Positions 9,172 to 19,400 of a stretch of DNA of 64,000 nt are shown here, in pieces. This DNA comes from a virus: positions 1 to 64,000 of IMG/VR virus record IMGVR_UViG_3300032213_003587. One strand, given 5' to 3'. The notes under the pieces are model-generated. The model saw nothing but the letters and a program-made list of their open reading frames with translations, did no database searches and was not told where the DNA came from. Numbering within the stretch: the stretch's first letter is position 1; every line of letters starts with the position of its first letter. Both the position numbers and the translations under genes were made by a program.

Positions 9172-9927
9172 TCAAAATGAGTCGTCGAATGTTTCGTTGT
9201 AGTTGAAATCATCCGCTGGCAGAGCCGTTGTTGGATCTGTGGATACCGTATATTTAGTCCATTCTCCGGCAAACTCTGGATCGTTGAATACTGTGGCAAT
9301 GGCAGTACGAATAATTTCCTGACGTTCTACTGGTCCGTAATAATATAATTTCAAGGTAAATGTATAGGTCCAGATGATCATGCGACGATTGGTCATGTCG
9401 CCTTCGTAGTCATCGTCGTAGGTAACGCTGTTGAGAATGATGGGCAGGTCGTGCTTGATGCCGAGCTCTGGAATATAATTTACCGTAACGCAGAAATCCG
9501 GATTAAATGCCGGCACAATTTGTTCAAATAACTGCAGACCATCTTCCTGATTCTTAGTATAAGCATAGAGGTTGATGGTTATATTATAGGGCGTGGGTCC
9601 GAAGATGCGATTGGCGGAAAATTCGCTGGTCACATTCTTCAGGGTATTGATGCTGTTGATTTTTCTGGCACCGTCGTATTCATAGGCTATGACTTCAAAA
9701 CTCATGCGGGGCAGCAGGGTGTTGTACTGCTGATTCTCTGGCACCGGAGTCTGTAGAATACGAGCCAGCATTTTATTTTTGGCTGCATAGGCCAGAGGCA
9801 CTCTCAGAGTCTGCGCTATGCTGCCCGCACTGTCTCGACGTCGCACAAACATGTTGTTGAACATTAGTCCAAAGGCAACAATGGCTTTTCTAGTAATTCC
9901 GTGATAAAATATTTTTCCGTCAAGCAT
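9172..9927 (-). CDS. 15: Tail sheath stabiliser / tail completion protein gp15
   Basis: This encodes 251 aa (T4 gp15 is 272). Gp15 hexamers cap the tail and join it to the neck. Seen: FYHGITRKAIVAFGLMFNNM with RRRDSAGSIAQTLRVPLAYA, then LPRMSFEVIAYEYDGARKIN, and the C-terminal DDYEGDMTNRRMIIWTYTFT, all typical for the T4 gp15 family. It overlaps the gp14 gene by 8 nt, consistent with translational coupling. Confidence 0.92.
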   Translation of the reverse strand: MLDGKIFYHGITRKAIVAFGLMFNNMFVRRRDSAGSIAQTLRVPLAYAAKNKMLARILQTPVPENQQYNTLLPRMSFEVIAYEYDGARKINSINTLKNVTSEFSANRIFGPTPYNITINLYAYTKNQEDGLQLFEQIVPAFNPDFCVTVNYIPELGIKHDLPIILNSVTYDDDYEGDMTNRRMIIWTYTFTLKLYYYGPVERQEIIRTAIATVFNDPEFAGEWTKYTVSTDPTTALPADDFNYNETFDDSF

Positions 9928-10699
9928 TTCTTAGTATTTCTCCGAATGGATTAACTTCACTGAAATCTAGAATATCATCGGCCACCGCTTCCAGTCTAAA
10001 GTCGTCGTTGTTTGCCAGGGGATCCAGCACTTTGATGGCAGTAGTGTTTTCAAATAACAGGGTACCACTGTCATCCAGGCCTACATCGTCTAACAGCAGG
10101 TTATAACCATTTTCCATGAGCAGGTTGCCCTGCACACCAACATCCAGGCTGTGTTCATTTTCAATATCGTCAATTTTACCAATGCCGGTATCAAAGCGTT
10201 CCGAACTGTATTGATACAATTCACACTGCAGTCTATACACGTATAGCTTGCTTAATTGAAAAAACGGATTGGTTGCATCCACTCGTTTAATTTCAAAATA
10301 ATTGTCGGTCAAAGGCATGTAGATTAAATCGCCCTCGCTGGGACGATTTGGCAAGGGCAGACTTGAACTGCGTCCCTTGCTTACTACATCTTCCCAGCGC
10401 ATTCTAGCCACTACAAAGGTAGCGCTGTCGCGAAACTCAATGCCAAACTTGCTCATGAGTTCGCCTTCGCCGCCGAATCCGTCGATGTTTTCTAAGTACA
10501 TCTCCAGGGGTATGGCATTTTGGAAGGTGCTTAAGCTATCTTCTAAATCTATTTCGTCTTTGTGAACTTCTGTGCGCGGCAGATAGTAGGTATCGAATCC
10601 ATAGATTTTTATGGATTCGATGATCAGGCCTTCGATGAGACGCTGTTCGCTGCCGCGACCACCGGGAACGCCGCTCTGGAAATAGAAATTGGTGCTCAC
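9920..10699 (-). CDS. 14: Neck protein gp14
   Basis: This encodes 259 aa (T4 gp14 is 256). With gp13 it forms the head-tail connector neck added after packaging. Seen: SEQRLIEGLIIESIKIYGFD followed by TYYLPRT, then EMYLENIDGFGGEGELMSKF, and GDLIYMPLTDNYFEIKRVD, all recognisable in T4-like gp14. The acidic C-terminus ends in SEVNPFGEILRNA. It lies directly between gp13 and gp15 with minimal spacing. Confidence 0.93.
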   Translation of the reverse strand: MSTNFYFQSGVPGGRGSEQRLIEGLIIESIKIYGFDTYYLPRTEVHKDEIDLEDSLSTFQNAIPLEMYLENIDGFGGEGELMSKFGIEFRDSATFVVARMRWEDVVSKGRSSSLPLPNRPSEGDLIYMPLTDNYFEIKRVDATNPFFQLSKLYVYRLQCELYQYSSERFDTGIGKIDDIENEHSLDVGVQGNLLMENGYNLLLDDVGLDDSGTLLFENTTAIKVLDPLANNDDFRLEAVADDILDFSEVNPFGEILRNA

Positions 10700-10700
10700 G

Positions 10701-11684
10701 TTAGCCTACGAAAAAGTTCGGAGGAGCCTGATAGCGATTTTCCATCTCATTTTCTAATGCATTGATTTCCTGTATGGATTCGTCGTAGATTATCTGACCG
10801 TTCAACGTTACACCGCCGGGCATCTGTATGCCCTGAAACTTTTTAAGATTCTCGCCCCATTGCCGTTTAATCAAGGCTGTGGCATAGCGTTTAAGGAACC
10901 AATCGTTGTATACATCGGGAAATTCCGTGGGGTCAAGAATGCGATAACATTCAATGATCATGTATTCGCCGGGATTGGTTTCAGCCTTCCAGTCCATGTC
11001 GATGTAAAGCCGGTTGGTGTGTCGACTAAACTCTATGGTCTTCTGTCCCACCAGCAGCATTTCAATCAAACTTAGGTGAGCCTTGATCTGCTGATAGTAG
11101 ATTATGCTGGTGCTTAGGAGGTCGAATAGATCGTTGAGTCGCAGTTGATAACGCAGATCGAACATGTAGTCCATGCCGGTCTTGGTGTCAGTGAACGGCA
11201 GAACTCTTACCACATTGATGATGGCATCATTGATAGGAAGATAGCCATTGTCGAGATCGCCGAGTGTCAATCTCACCATGGTGGCTGTATTGGCACTGCG
11301 ATTACCCACCAGAGTTTCACCGGTGGTAAATGTACCCTTGATGTTTTGCAGCAGTAAGGTAGTACCCGTACTGGTCACACCCGGACCTTCCTGGGTAACC
11401 AGGGCCTGAGCCTGGCTGGTTTGCCCGATGATAATCTCACCAAGAGCAAACATATTCTGCGTAGTAGATGTAGTAGTGGAACTTACTGTCATGCGGCTGG
11501 CGGTCACCATGTGTTTCATGAAGATCCGCTGCACTGCATCGTAGTGATAGTCGCGATAGTATTGGAAAGCATCGTCGATGCGATCTTCTACCTGATCGTC
11601 ATCGACGTTGATTTCGGTTACCGGATGGCCTAATTTTCTTAGACAGTAGTCAATCAACTGCTGTCTGGTAGCCGGAGCTGCCAT
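10701..11684 (-). CDS. 13: Neck protein gp13
   Basis: This encodes 327 aa (T4 gp13 is 309). It forms part of the neck below the portal. Family marks: RQQLIDYCLRKLGHPVTEIN, the acidic VDDDQVEDRIDDAFQYYRDY, and the C-terminal helices with YPINDAIINVV-like strand, RLYIDMDWKAETNPGEYMII and the terminal LKRYATALIKRQWGENLKKF. Residues about 68-135 are Thr/Gly/Ser-rich and look like an inserted beta domain (SQAQALVTQEGPGVTSTGTT). The gene heads the tightly packed 13-14-15 series. Confidence 0.92.
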   Translation of the reverse strand: MAAPATRQQLIDYCLRKLGHPVTEINVDDDQVEDRIDDAFQYYRDYHYDAVQRIFMKHMVTASRMTVSSTTTSTTQNMFALGEIIIGQTSQAQALVTQEGPGVTSTGTTLLLQNIKGTFTTGETLVGNRSANTATMVRLTLGDLDNGYLPINDAIINVVRVLPFTDTKTGMDYMFDLRYQLRLNDLFDLLSTSIIYYQQIKAHLSLIEMLLVGQKTIEFSRHTNRLYIDMDWKAETNPGEYMIIECYRILDPTEFPDVYNDWFLKRYATALIKRQWGENLKKFQGIQMPGGVTLNGQIIYDESIQEINALENEMENRYQAPPNFFVG

Positions 11685-11693
11685 ACTTCCTCC

Positions 11694-14603
11694 TTAGGCT
11701 TGAGCTTCCGTCCAGCTAATACGGAGGTTAGCAATATTTTGAGCTGTGGCCGTGGTATTTCTCAGCACAATGGTCAAAATATCCGGACCATTTGGGAATC
11801 CCGGAGTTCTTTGACTGCCGTTACCACCGATAATACTGTGACCCAGATCACGAACCTGGCTAATATCATAGTTATCCGCACCCTGATTGGTTACAAATCC
11901 AAAAATCTGCTCACCGCCGGTTACAGTTACTGTGTTACCGGTGTGGTCAATGATCTGCGCCAAACTAGCGGTACCGATGGTTGACACAATACTGGTATAG
12001 GTCCAGCTGTCTGGGAATACCGGAGCATTGGTACCACCAAAAGTACCGGGGTTAAGAATACCCAGAACCTGAATCGATGTAGTTGACGCAATACCCAGGG
12101 ATCGAGTCTGCAGTTGCATGCGATTAATGATTTCTCTGGCACCAAATTGGCCGGTAATACTGTTATCCACACTAGGTCCCAGTCGCAGACTTAGAACCGC
12201 AATACTAGTATTGGCATTAAGCACCACTGCCTGTGGTTTGGTATAGGCAAACTGAATTGCTCGGTCATCGTCAAAACCACCGTCCATGATCACGCTAGTA
12301 CCCCAGTGCATGATCACTGGTGCGCAGTTACAGGTAATGTAGGTGATGGAGCATTGTGAGCTGGCACTTGCTGTACCGCCTTCGTATTCCGACGGAACAA
12401 AGGATACGTTGCTTGTAGTGCCACCCCATTGACGGCGAGTAATGCCGCCCAAAGTCCAGGCATTCAACGTTGGGTTATAGGCCTTGGTGCTGTACGCCAT
12501 AACTTCGCTGTTTACGCCTTGCTGCACTAAAATACTGCCCGATGTCGACCAGAATTCTGCATCCTTGACCACCATGGAAGTATCGCCGCTGCCCAGGGTT
12601 ACACCATGTGTTGATATACTTCCGGACATCAATCTACTAAAAGGACCGATGTTATTTACTTCGTAGCGAGCCGGAAGGTTACCGGATCGCATATAGGCTT
12701 GATTATTTGTATTGTTATTGGCAACCTTATGGCAATATACTACATCGCCGTTGGTCATACGCCAGCCGAAACGCACAAAGCCCGCACCATACCAGGTGTA
12801 GTCAATATAAGACATCTGCATTTTACCGACGTCGATATTATAGCCCGAAGGTCCGGTGCCGTCGCAGGGATCTAAGTTCCACTGACTCTGTGGAGTTCGA
12901 ATATTTTCTGTAATATTCATGCGCACACCGCTGACTGTGCTGCCGCGATATGCTGGAGCAACATCCATGCTTGTACCAGTGTCAATCTGTATGACCTGAT
13001 AGCTTTGACCACGAATAACCACCATGTCGCCCACGGTGAGTTGTTTATGGAACTTGGTGTTCGAACCAGTAATGGTTGTGGAGCCGCTGGTAGCGGTAAT
13101 TGTACCAAACAGTTCTTTGGTGCTGCGACGACGCACTGCAAACAATGTCTGACCATCGTATTCGTAATAGAAACCGTTCTGACTATCAAACAATCCAACA
13201 CGGTTGCTGGAACCCTTCCAGTTTTTAATTGTAGCATTGGCATTAAATCCGCCGGGGCTGGTATCTGTGCTGGTGGATGTGGTGAAATATGTAAATGAGC
13301 GACCACTTAAGCTTACTGACTGCACAGTAAATGTGCCGTTGTATGGATTGGTTGCGCCGGCATTAACATCCACGCCTTCGATCGTGATTGTTACGCCGCT
13401 GGCAAAAGTTGGATTTTGTTGAGTGGTTACTGTGACCGATGTGCCAGTGGCTGTAATTGTATTGAAATCATAGTTTGGTGTTAGTTTGGTACCAGTACTC
13501 ATCTGCACACCTTTACCGCTTTGATAGCGGAAATATCGACGAGTCTGACGAATTGCCTGTACGCCTTCCTGAACATTGGAAGTGGTGATCATGATACCGC
13601 CATCGCTTGGGCGATGCACAAAGTTTGCTTCCGGACGAACCACAATACACATACCACCGATGGTTGGTGTGGTTGTACCGGTCTGTACACCTGCGGTAAT
13701 ATAACGGAAGGTGGTGGGGCTTGGTACGTCATAGACGTCGTAGGCACCGTTGATGGTGGTTGTGGTTGCGCTGTTGATGAGCAGCGGCGATCCCGGCATC
13801 AAACCATGTTTACCGGTGGTGGTTACTGTGATCACGCTGACCGCCGCATTATCCGACGCCACGGCTGAATGAATGATTCGCACCGGACTGTTAGGAGCAA
13901 CATCGTAGTTCGCACCACCTTGGATGCTGGTTGCCGATGTATAGACGTTGCCGTTGATCTGACCTTTGGCAGTATAGGTAAATGTGGTTGCAGTTGGTAC
14001 GGTTAAAATTACAAAGCTGCCTTCGGCATTGACGTCGCTGCAATAGTTTACATTGATCATATCGCTGGTGCTCAAACCATGAGAACCCACAGTAGTTACT
14101 GTCATGGTCGAACGCGGAGTCTGGTTACCGCCCTGCACGCCGTTGGCTGCGAGGTTCAAGCTGTTACCACCGCCGCGATAGAAGAACGACGGAATGTTCT
14201 GCACCATGGTAATGCTTTCCCATTTAATGGGCTGCAGGCCATATTCAAAGTCGGTGTCAATCAAGCTCTGAGGGCTTGATGTGCGCAGTTTATTGGTGGG
14301 ATCTTGAAAAATTTCCGCAAACGTAGTACGATCTTCGGGAATGTCTTCCAGGATCATGATAGCGTCCGACGTGCCCATGGCACTGGTGTCGTAGTTTAAT
14401 ACAAACTGCGTACCATTGGTGTTGAATGGAACGGTGTAGCTGGTGATGGTGAGATCGGGATCGCTGAAATTATAAAGAACCGTATTATTGGTAGCGTTGG
14501 TCACCAGCAGAAGATTCTTTCGGGGAATAATTCTGTTGGGGATTGTTACGGTCTTTGTAACAGGATTAAAGGTTGAAATCTCACTAACTATGCGTTTTGC
14601 CAT
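11694..14603 (-). CDS. Large virion structural protein, probable fibre or appendage
   Basis: This encodes 969 aa. The N-terminal 140 residues (PRKNLLLVTNATNNTVLYNF, then SDPDLTITSYTV, LILEDIPED-like) form a domain I associate with long structural proteins next to the neck genes of aquatic T4-like phages. The middle carries at least two copies of a beta-module with the pattern TVTTxGxHGLxxxxxINxxxxxxxNGxYxV (residues about 166-330), typical of tandem Ig-like or fibre domains. The C-terminus is Gly/Thr/Ser-rich. No enzymatic motif is seen. Virion location is well supported by context; the exact organ is not known. Confidence 0.65.
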   Translation of the reverse strand: MAKRIVSEISTFNPVTKTVTIPNRIIPRKNLLLVTNATNNTVLYNFSDPDLTITSYTVPFNTNGTQFVLNYDTSAMGTSDAIMILEDIPEDRTTFAEIFQDPTNKLRTSSPQSLIDTDFEYGLQPIKWESITMVQNIPSFFYRGGGNSLNLAANGVQGGNQTPRSTMTVTTVGSHGLSTSDMINVNYCSDVNAEGSFVILTVPTATTFTYTAKGQINGNVYTSATSIQGGANYDVAPNSPVRIIHSAVASDNAAVSVITVTTTGKHGLMPGSPLLINSATTTTINGAYDVYDVPSPTTFRYITAGVQTGTTTPTIGGMCIVVRPEANFVHRPSDGGIMITTSNVQEGVQAIRQTRRYFRYQSGKGVQMSTGTKLTPNYDFNTITATGTSVTVTTQQNPTFASGVTITIEGVDVNAGATNPYNGTFTVQSVSLSGRSFTYFTTSTSTDTSPGGFNANATIKNWKGSSNRVGLFDSQNGFYYEYDGQTLFAVRRRSTKELFGTITATSGSTTITGSNTKFHKQLTVGDMVVIRGQSYQVIQIDTGTSMDVAPAYRGSTVSGVRMNITENIRTPQSQWNLDPCDGTGPSGYNIDVGKMQMSYIDYTWYGAGFVRFGWRMTNGDVVYCHKVANNNTNNQAYMRSGNLPARYEVNNIGPFSRLMSGSISTHGVTLGSGDTSMVVKDAEFWSTSGSILVQQGVNSEVMAYSTKAYNPTLNAWTLGGITRRQWGGTTSNVSFVPSEYEGGTASASSQCSITYITCNCAPVIMHWGTSVIMDGGFDDDRAIQFAYTKPQAVVLNANTSIAVLSLRLGPSVDNSITGQFGAREIINRMQLQTRSLGIASTTSIQVLGILNPGTFGGTNAPVFPDSWTYTSIVSTIGTASLAQIIDHTGNTVTVTGGEQIFGFVTNQGADNYDISQVRDLGHSIIGGNGSQRTPGFPNGPDILTIVLRNTTATAQNIANLRISWTEAQA

Positions 14604-14606
14604 GAA

Positions 14607-15836
14607 TTATTCTCCTAGAACTATGCTGTTGGCTGTAAATGGGTAGCGTCTGCGTTTCTGTCTTGAACTCGATATATTATTTATCCGTATTTCTGCGCCT
14701 TGATTATTGGCAATGGCATGCGAGAAAAATATTCTTGATCCAGAAACTTTGAACGTAAACTTACGTTCGGCGGTGTAATCCACAATCCAAGGACCAAGCG
14801 TGGTAGTCTGCGGCACCGCAGCGTAGTAATATCTACCACCAATAACAACGGAAAAGTCTCGGTTGTCTCGGTAATTCACACCTTCAACAATTGCAGTCGG
14901 CCCTGATTTAAGCGTAAAAATTCTGCGTACATTATTGAACTGATTGGAGATATCATTTAATACTGTGATAACTCCGCCACCGCCGGCTACGGCGCTGGTT
15001 GTTACTGTGCTGCTAACTGCACCACTGACTACGGCATTGCCGGTGACCGCAGTAATTACCTGAGTTGGTACAAAGATGCCGTTGAACCAGGTAATGTTAC
15101 CACCAATACCAGAATGAGCAACCGTAACATCTCTGCTAGTGCCAAAGCCATGTTGAACCGCAATTTCAAAGTAATCGGTGGTGCCGTTGGCATACGCCAG
15201 GGCACTGACCTGCATGGAATGCCAACTAACACCGGGATCGGTGCTGTTCTGGTTATTCCAACCACGATGATATTCACTACCGTTCTTCCAAAGCACAATC
15301 ATGGTTTCGCTGGTGCCCATAGGGCCATTCATGCGAACCACGGCATTTAACTGATAATAACCAGCTACTGTCGGTGTGAATCTGCTGCTGGCAAAGTTAT
15401 TGTTGTTATCCCATTCTTCGTTTTGGAATAGTACTTTTGTCTGTGTAAGACCTGCAGGAATTGACTGCGTTACGCTGCTGCTAGGATAGGCACTGAACGT
15501 AGGATAGGTGGTTGTAGAACTGCTGATGGTGCCGGTAACTGTGCTGGTTACTATGCTGGTTACTAGACTGGTCACTGTGCTGCTGACTGCACCTCCGCTA
15601 GCACTAACGTCCTGCGGACTCCATTGTGTGCCAGTATACACCAGCGCCTGGCCAGTAGTAGGAGCGGCCGTGCTGATGCTTCGGCCTCGTATCGATGTAA
15701 TTACCGGGCTGCTGGTTGAGCCACCTATGTCACCGCCGAGCTGGATTTTTGTGTTGTCCAGCTCGGCAAAGTTAGCATCAAGTTCAGCATTGGTAAGCGG
15801 CGATCCTTTGGGGATGCGCAGTGTTAATGTAGCCAT
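14607..15836 (-). CDS. Tail-fibre-like protein with C1q/TNF-like middle domain
   Basis: This encodes 409 aa. The N-terminus, TLRIPKGSPLTNAELDANFA followed by ELDNTKIQLGGDIGGS, is a widely shared phage fibre attachment module. Residues about 80-110 are a Ser/Thr/Val low-complexity stalk. Residues about 110-260 (FSAYPSSSVTQSIPAGLTQT, FTPTVAGYYQLNAVVRMNG, a YFEIAVQHG strand) resemble a C1q-like jelly-roll head, which often binds surface polymers. The C-terminal 130 residues are a further beta domain. A receptor-contacting or appendage role is inferred. It sits 3 nt from the 969-aa gene. Confidence 0.65.
   Translation of the reverse strand: MATLTLRIPKGSPLTNAELDANFAELDNTKIQLGGDIGGSTSSPVITSIRGRSISTAAPTTGQALVYTGTQWSPQDVSASGGAVSSTVTSLVTSIVTSTVTGTISSSTTTYPTFSAYPSSSVTQSIPAGLTQTKVLFQNEEWDNNNNFASSRFTPTVAGYYQLNAVVRMNGPMGTSETMIVLWKNGSEYHRGWNNQNSTDPGVSWHSMQVSALAYANGTTDYFEIAVQHGFGTSRDVTVAHSGIGGNITWFNGIFVPTQVITAVTGNAVVSGAVSSTVTTSAVAGGGGVITVLNDISNQFNNVRRIFTLKSGPTAIVEGVNYRDNRDFSVVIGGRYYYAAVPQTTTLGPWIVDYTAERKFTFKVSGSRIFFSHAIANNQGAEIRINNISSSRQKRRRYPFTANSIVLGE
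14678..14685 (-). promoter_or_regulatory. Late promoter-like motif (GATAAATA) before the 969-aa gene
   Basis: The minus strand reads GATAAATA, one mismatch to TATAAATA, inside the 3' end of the upstream 409-aa gene and 75 nt before the start of the 969-aa gene. Confidence 0.45.
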
Positions 15837-15851
15837 GCTGCTCCTGAGTTA

Positions 15852-16403
15852 TTAACTTACGGTAATAGTCCAGGTAATTTGCAGTGTATCGTCGTTACCC
15901 TTGTTAACCGCATTGAATGTGGTACGGCAAAGCATGGTACCAACCAAAGTACCAGTGGAACTAGCGCTGTTGAAAATACCGGCTTCGGTAATCGCAGTAG
16001 TGTTACTGGTGATGGTACGTGCTGGGTTGTTGGTGGTAAAGGTTGCTACGTATGTAACAATACCGGTGTTTGCTGTGGCGCTAGAAATATTGGCACGGAA
16101 ATACTGGAAAATATCGCCGGTGATCAGCACTTCAGCTAGCAGGCTGGTGTCAGCCACGGCCACCGACGTTGTGCTAGTACCAATACCCATGTGGCTCATG
16201 GCCGATGTTAGGCTGATGGTGGTTGCTACAGCGGAAACGTTGGCTGTATTGCTGGTGCCCAGCATGCGAGTAGCGATGAAGTTTTTACCGTTTTGAACCA
16301 CGAGATTGGGGATATAGCGAGTATCCTTTACTGTGCCATCTGGTCCGATAAGTTTAACATCAACGCTACCACGAATTTTTGATTTCTCGTTGGCTAATTC
16401 CAT
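15852..16403 (-). CDS. Small virion structural protein (183 aa)
   Basis: This encodes 183 aa. The opening (VDVKLIGPDGTVKDTRYIPN then LVVQNGKNFIATRML) followed by MSHMGIGTSTT and the closing FNAVNKGNDDTLQITWTITV is a recurrent layout of small appendage proteins in aquatic phages. It is beta-rich with no membrane segment or enzymatic motif. It lies between two large fibre-like genes and has a perfect late-promoter motif about 115 nt upstream. The function is unknown beyond a probable structural role. Confidence 0.6.
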   Translation of the reverse strand: MELANEKSKIRGSVDVKLIGPDGTVKDTRYIPNLVVQNGKNFIATRMLGTSNTANVSAVATTISLTSAMSHMGIGTSTTSVAVADTSLLAEVLITGDIFQYFRANISSATANTGIVTYVATFTTNNPARTITSNTTAITEAGIFNSASSTGTLVGTMLCRTTFNAVNKGNDDTLQITWTITVS

Positions 16404-16419
16404 GTTATGTTACTCCTTG

Positions 16420-19400
16420 TTAAGAAATTGTACGCGATTCGCCGATGTAATCTGACTCAAAGTAGTCAATATCTTCGACGTAGTTAGTAATACGCAGTGT
16501 TCCACGATTGATCAATGTATTTATATTTCCAAACGGGTCAAGATCTCCGATGGTCTCATCGGGACCAAAGAATCTCTGCACCCACTGTCCGGTCACAAAC
16601 GATACTTCGTCGGTCAAGGTAATAAAGTCTGCAACATCAACCTTCAGCGGTGGATAATAGAAATTACCGAGATTTCTCTGCACGCCGGTGTAGTCTTCGG
16701 CAAAGTAATCGATGTCTTCTACATAGTTGGTCATTCTCACGAAACCGCGGTCCACCAGGGCCACAGTTCCATAAGGGTCGCGATCTCCGAGCACTTCGGT
16801 GAAACGATAGTCCAGCAGCTTGGTTACAATGATGTCTTCGGTGAGACCAAAGGAATCCACACCGGCACGGGGCAATGACACATTTTTGAAGGATCGATCA
16901 AACGCTGCCTGACCATCCTGGAACAGACGACGGAAAGGAATCACTTGACGGAATACGTCGTCCACGCCCACGTTGTTGTATTCAATGCCCACACCATAGC
17001 CCGTACCAACAATGGCCGCGCTGGTGGTTCTGATGTATGGTCCAGTGGAGCTTCCGGGCTCCAGGCTCCAGCCCCAGAGACCGATGCTGTTGCTGGACCC
17101 AGTAATAAAATTCAAGCCTATGCTCTGCGCATTAGCCGGTGTAGTGAAGGTGCGCACGATACGAGTCCAGCTGCTCAGACTCAGATTGGGCTGATAGTCC
17201 GTTGGTGCTATAATATCGTTGCTGTTGGTGTAATCACGAACCGATAAAAACGTTGATCCACTGGCCACGGTTTTTAGAGCCCAGAACGACCAGGTATAGG
17301 TTGTACTGCTGCTGACTATGATATCATATTTCACCGATCCGGTGGTGCTGGTGGTGTCGATGCGATCACCGGTTATTGTGCGATCCGGAGCAACGAAATA
17401 ATCGCTGTTAAAGCTGGCTCCGGCGGCTGCAATGGCTATCAGCTGGTCCTGTAGAGCTCCGGTGCCAAACAGCGTACCTATTTGTTCGGAAAATAACAGC
17501 AGATTTGTACCATAGGGAGCGGTAGTAGCCAAAGGTTTGCTGTAATTGAAACTAAATCTTTCTAGACTGGATCCGCTGCGACGACTCTGCACACCAGAAG
17601 TTACGGCCAGAGCCGATGGATCACCAATTACAACGAAATCGCCTGAGCTTGTAGTGCCGGTTACACTGGTGCCCCAGCTGAGTAGCTGGTTGAGCGCCGC
17701 ACCCTGTCGTGCAGATTTTGTAAAATCAAACGCAGTATTTTCGCCGCTGCCCAGGAAACGATTGTTGGCCGCAAGAGCTCCGGAACCAATGGTCTGAGTA
17801 TCCCGTGTCAACGAAGTGGCTCGATAGGTCAGGCCGTCAAATGTCTGCAGGAAGTCGTCAGGCGTGGTGCGGTCATCGCCAAAGAATTTGGTGACCAAGA
17901 AACTGATGCGTTCCAGGTTACTAGGTGTGCGGAACGGTATGCTGAAGCCGATGGTTACTGCATCCGAAGTAGTTCGATTAGTATACCATTCTGCAAAATA
18001 CTCATCAAAGATGCCGGTCTGGTCCAGTTGTTTAGCACCAATACCCACGGCCACCGAACTCTGGAAGTCCGGCAAGCCATTAATGGTTTTACGGGTAATT
18101 GAATATGCCGCGCCAGCCTTGGCTGATAGACTGTAGTTAAATGCCGTATTTTCCAGCAGACTGCCACTAACTCGATATCCTACACTGGCACTGGATCCAA
18201 AACCAATCTGCACCGGCGTTGTTGTTAAAAATCCAGCGTATCCATCGATGTCGTTGTATGTGTCGTAATGTGGAGCAAGTTTACGTACAACAAATGACAC
18301 ATTCTCTCGATTGGCGCCTTGTAATCGATCGCCGATGCTGCTGCCCGGTATCACAACGGCAGGCACTGTATTGTCGGCTAGTTTGGCATACTGCAGACTG
18401 ATGTTTTCAAGTCTGGCACCAGATCTTCTGCTTGGTGCAGCATTGGTGGTTGGTAAGGCAGTTGGATCGCCGGCTACAACAAAATCACCGCTGCTGGTTG
18501 TGCCGGTTACGCTGCTGCCCCAGCCAGTAATCTGGTTGAGGATGGCACCCTGACGTGCAGATTTAACTACATCAAAATTTATTACTTCAGGGCTACCCAA
18601 GAATCGGTTATTGGCCGCCGTAGCTCCCGATCCCATGATCTGGATGTCGCTCTCCAACAGAGTGGCACGATAAGTTAAACCGTCAAATGTCTGCAGGAAG
18701 TCGTCGGGTATCACACCATCGTCACCGAAGAATTTGGTGATCAAGAAACTGATGCGTTCTAACGTACTTGGTGTGCGGAACGGTATTTGACTACCCAGCA
18801 CAACGCTGTGACTTGGACTTCGTGAAGTAGCTATTTCAGCTATATAAAGATCCAACACACCGGTCTGATCCAGTTGCTGTGCACCAATACCCACGGCCAC
18901 TGAACTCTGGAAGTCCGGCAATCCTTCAATGGTCTTGCGAGTAATAGCATAGGCCGAACCAGCCTTGGCTGTTAAATTAAAGGTTTTGAATATGCTGTTT
19001 AAATCGTAAGGCTGAACAGCGTCTGGACCATACTCAGTATTAGCAAGTTTTCTAAATACAAAGCTAATGTTCTCGCGATTGGCACCCTGAAGTCGATCGC
19101 CGATGCTGCTGCCGGGAATTACAAAGGCCGGTACTAGGTTGTCCGCTGGTTTGAAGTATTGTAAGCTGATGTTTTCTAGACTAGCTCCGCTGCGACGACT
19201 TGGTGCGGTGTTGGTGGTTGGTAGAGCCGTTGGATCGCCGGCTACAACAAAATCACCGCTGCTAGTTGTACCAGTTACGCTGCTGCCCCAGCCCTGCACT
19301 ACGTTTAATGTGGCTCCTTGTCTAGCAGACTTTCTAACGTCAAACGCAGTATTTTCGCCGCTGCCCAGGAAACGATTGTTAGCCGCAAGTGCTCCAGAAC